A stretch of DNA of 64,000 bases from Cinclus cinclus (Eukaryota > Chordata > Aves > Passeriformes > Cinclidae). Positions 60,779-64,000 of the stretch are shown here, piece by piece. The DNA lies in NCBI RefSeq assembly GCF_963662255.1, contig NC_085046.1:141747762-141811761 (forward strand). Direction: 5' to 3'. Numbering within the stretch: position 1 is the first letter of the stretch; every line of letters starts with the position of its first letter. Under the pieces are notes generated by a model. It had not been told where the DNA came from. It made no database searches and was given only the letters and a program-made list of their open reading frames with translations. The position numbers and the translations under genes are program-made.

Positions 60779-63700
60779 AGTAACTACAATATTTAATGCC
60801 AACATTTTAAACATTTACATGAGCCGCCTCATGAACAACTGTACTCATCATTTTCCCTCAGCTCATAGTACAATCAGGAGCACCAGTGACCCACAGCCAA
60901 AGACCTTTCTGGACATGACACAGTCTGGGGACAGCTTTCCCTCTTCCCACATCCCTCCCTATTCTGTACTGCTTCAGCCATCAGTCTTTGAGTCACTGCT
61001 GCTCCTATTGCTCAAAAGCTGAGCCCCAGTCACAGGCCACAAGATCCTGGTTACCAGGTGTGCTTGGCTCCAGAGATGTGACTCAGTTCCAGCACCCACA
61101 ATTTCTCCCTGAAGCAAGTTGTGATCAGTGGTGTAGGCAGTGATCAGAAACCTATTTATGCAAACTATTGTTTATTTAGTACTAAGAACAAAGTGTTCGG
61201 AGACAAAAGGATTTCAGAACAAGTAGGTTTAAAAATCTTTCTGTCCCCCAAGGCTACAGTGCCAAGTAGACCTCTCATTCCTTGAAACTTGCTCTTCCTC
61301 CAGCTAATACTTCTCACAGCAGTGTTTACTTTGAGCCATATACTTAGACTGTCATCCTAACATTCAGAGTAAAGCACTTCCATCTGAAGGTGCATCAGTG
61401 ATAATCAACAACCGGTTGTATTAACATGTTAATGCATTAATGGGATTTGATCCAGCTTCATGGAGTCAACAGTGAAATACTGATTTCATGAGATTACCTT
61501 ATTGACTGGCTACAAATTTGCATTGTGAAAAATGTTGCACACAGCTACAGAGCACATATTCATCTACTAGATTGTGGACTGTTTATTTTTTCTACCATTT
61601 GCCCTCTCTTGAGCTGCATTGTCCAACTGCCTCGATATCTTCATCTATTTTATAAACTGACCAGCAACCGAATTCTCACCCAACACCAAGTTCTTGGTAG
61701 GAGATCCTACACTAAGCAGGACAAAGAGAAGTATTAACTCAAGGTAATATTCGTAGTGTCATGAAGTGTCATGTAAATTGCATGATGGAGTTGCATAAGA
61801 TAACTCCAATGCAGTCATCTTTTTCTGAGGTGTAATACATATATGTCAGATTAATTTTAGCTAGATGAAAGGTACATTTTTAAGAGCTCCTTCCTCCTGG
61901 GATGGCAAACATTAACACTTAGCAGACTAATCATTAATAAGATATAATTATATATAATAATGAGGTTATATAAATACTGCAAATAAAAACCTGGGGAAAC
62001 CCAGGGCAATAGCAAACAAGGGTCCCAGAGATGTAGGCTGGTGTAGACAAGGACGTGGTGATAAGCAAAGGCCAATGCACAGAGAAGACTTTGGAGCAGA
62101 AGGACATTTGTCTAAGTTCAAGAGATTTGCTGCAGATATTATTACTTTTGTCTTCTACCTAGAAATTCACTTTGTTCCAGGCAAACAGAATTTGTGAGAA
62201 AACAGTAGAAAGAGTAGGCAAAATATTGACAGTAAATCTTGAGGTGAACCATGAGAAAATAAAAAGGAACTTCTTCCAAGAGGAAAAAAATAAAAATAGG
62301 ATGCTCAAAGAGTCAGAAAATGTATTAAGTTCTGGATAACTTGTGTCTGTGAGCTGCACAGTGAAACCACAAGACAGAATGGCTTAAGGAGTGGTTTTGT
62401 CAGGATCTCTTAGGGTGTGTTTATATGGTATAATGTGATTCCACCATATTTCTCAGATGCTTGAGCATATTTATCCCGACCACTGTATGCTAATCACCTA
62501 CATATTTACTACAGGCTCTCAGTCCAAACTATAGATACAACAATTCCAGCCTACACTTCTCCTGAAAGCAGACAAGGTCCTTTTAAAATAATGTTGACAC
62601 ACATGATGCCTTAGTTTGACTGTAGTCAGCAAAATGTTCTAGAGACTAGTCAGCAAATATTCTGGAGACAGTATTCAGAAAATCAAAAAAGTCCCTTTGG
62701 ATTAGTATTCAAAATTCAGCCTGAGCTTTGGAAAGAGGGCAAAGAAAACAAAGGAAACAGAGGAATAAAGGAAGCAACAAGGAAAGAAGACAACAACAAC
62801 AACAAAAAATAATAGAATTAAAAGGAAAAAAATATCTTCAGGTAGAGAAAAGAAAGTGTTCTAGTCCTTTTGTCTCCAGGATTACTAATTTAAAAATCAG
62901 TTTTTAAATTATAGAAGCTTTGAAAACTCATTTCTATTTTTGTCAGCCAGTGGCCTCCAGTCTTGACTATACTGATCTGACAAGGATGTGAAATTCTCTT
63001 TTGGAAGTCCCCCACATTCCTGGCTTTCAGGGTTATTATGGCAATAACTCAGAGCTGCATCCTTTTTAATCCCCGGTGCAGTTTAATCTCTTGTGAAATG
63101 TACCCATATACCTCAGAGATACCATACCTCAAAAATGAATGCTGTAGGATTTGTACCCAGAGGTATCTGGCACAAAATTAGATGGAGCAGCACAGGAGGA
63201 GAGACTAAGAGGATCAAGAGCAAACTGAGTGAGAGAGGGGGGTCAGAGGTAGGACACCTACCCAGCATGGGGGCCACAGGAGGGAGATTGTCTGGTACAC
63301 AGCCAGTTCTGATAAACTTGTTTTGTTACACACCTACCATGTATGTTGCTGCTGACCTAAAGAGGATCTTTTGGTTAGAATGTTTTTATTTATCTATTAG
63401 AAGCAGGCAAAAATTCTACACATGGAAATTTCTCCTGTGGCCAGTGCTGCAGGAAGTACTCTCGAGTTGATGGTTTGAGGAGAGTAGGTGCATCTATACA
63501 TCATGTAAAGCTCTATATAGCCTTTTTTCCCCTTCTTCACTGAGAGAGTCATGTTGGCAGTAGTTTGCTTAGCTACACCCTATAACCTGCCCCTCAATTT
63601 TTCCCAAGGAAGTGTTATTCCTACTGTGTAGTACACTTTTTTTTGTTAACTTTCTCAACTCCAGAATTTCTTCCTTGCCTAGAGCCTTTGTCTATGAACT

Positions 63701-64000
63701 CACACTCTTCTTCCCCCAATCAAAATGTCATCTCAATAAATGTGTATGCTCCATATACAGAGAAAATTATGTTTTGGTTAGTGGTGAAACATTTCAGTAT
63801 GTAAACACTGTTCTCAAAATGTGTTGTCTTCCAAAAGCATAAATATGTGCTTTTTTTGTCCAACTCCGTCTGCTGGAATATCCACCCAGAAAAAATACCT
63901 TGTTATTGTGTAAAAAGTCATTATGATACAAATAAACACATTTTTATTTGTTGGCAATGGCAAGTGTTCCTGTCTTACATAACTGTACACAAGGAGAGGA
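60779..64000. other. Unique AT-rich noncoding sequence, no gene seen
   Basis: No recognisable gene over 3.2 kb. The largest open frame (63093-63470, 125 codons, plus) has no known relatives and no supporting context. A short (CAA)n run lies near 62792-62807. A 6-bp GC-rich hairpin with a GAAA loop sits at 61990-62005. Confidence 0.65.

Noticed and set aside
63093..63470. 125-codon plus-strand open frame
   Set aside because: No recognisable motif, no splice or promoter context, and a length compatible with chance.
1..64000. CRISPR arrays, operons, tRNA or rRNA genes, prophage or plasmid features
   Set aside because: None found. The CR1 and MIR content shows a vertebrate (avian) genome, and no direct-repeat/spacer pattern or cloverleaf sequence was seen.

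Overview
The window reads as vertebrate noncoding DNA, almost certainly from a bird. It is AT-rich and CpG-poor. Its most recognisable content is a set of 5'-truncated CR1 LINE fragments, several ending in (or, on the minus strand, starting with) the avian CR1 3' tail built from ATTCTATG-type units. Much older, degraded MIR-like SINE pieces are scattered among them. I found no exon, no intact gene, no RNA gene, no CRISPR array and no prokaryotic-style operon. All long open frames fall in CR1 copies, in low-complexity or GC-rich blocks, or are about as long as chance would give in 64 kb read in six frames. The window is best described as part of an intergenic gene desert or of a very long intron.

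Layout. 0-4 kb: unique AT-rich sequence. 4.1-4.5 kb: CR1 on the minus strand. 4.5-12 kb: unique sequence, with a forkhead-motif cluster near 5.1 kb and a pyrimidine-rich block at 10.4-11.5 kb. 12.1 kb: a 60-bp CR1 3' end. 16.7 kb: the clearest MIR relic. 20.7 kb: a second MIR candidate. 22.0-23.2 kb: the longest CR1, minus strand, with a readable piece of the reverse-transcriptase ORF C-terminus. 24.2-24.6 kb: a possible solo LTR. 29.6 and 31.3 kb: MIR-like relics. 32.4-32.85 kb: a sharply GC-rich block. 33.1-33.5 and 34.2-34.8 kb: two plus-strand CR1 fragments. 37.6 kb: weak MIR. 44.1 kb: a run of 17 G followed by a T/G tract. 45.5 kb: an ATT microsatellite. 45.8-49.4 kb: two related unclassified repeats in direct orientation about 3.3 kb apart, with an old CR1 and a palindromic MITE-like relic between them. 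53.5 kb: a 19-bp minisatellite. 54.7 kb: MIR. 55.7 kb: CR1 3' end. 60.7 kb: a MIR/L2-type 3' tail. 60.8-64 kb: unique sequence.

Nothing here forms a set of genes acting together. The most interesting items are the unclassified repeat pair, the palindromic inverted-repeat relic at 48.2-48.4 kb, the survival of several MIR-type SINEs, and a few non-repeat blocks whose motif content would fit conserved regulatory elements. I cannot confirm those regulatory candidates without cross-species alignment. I see no evidence of a new molecular system.
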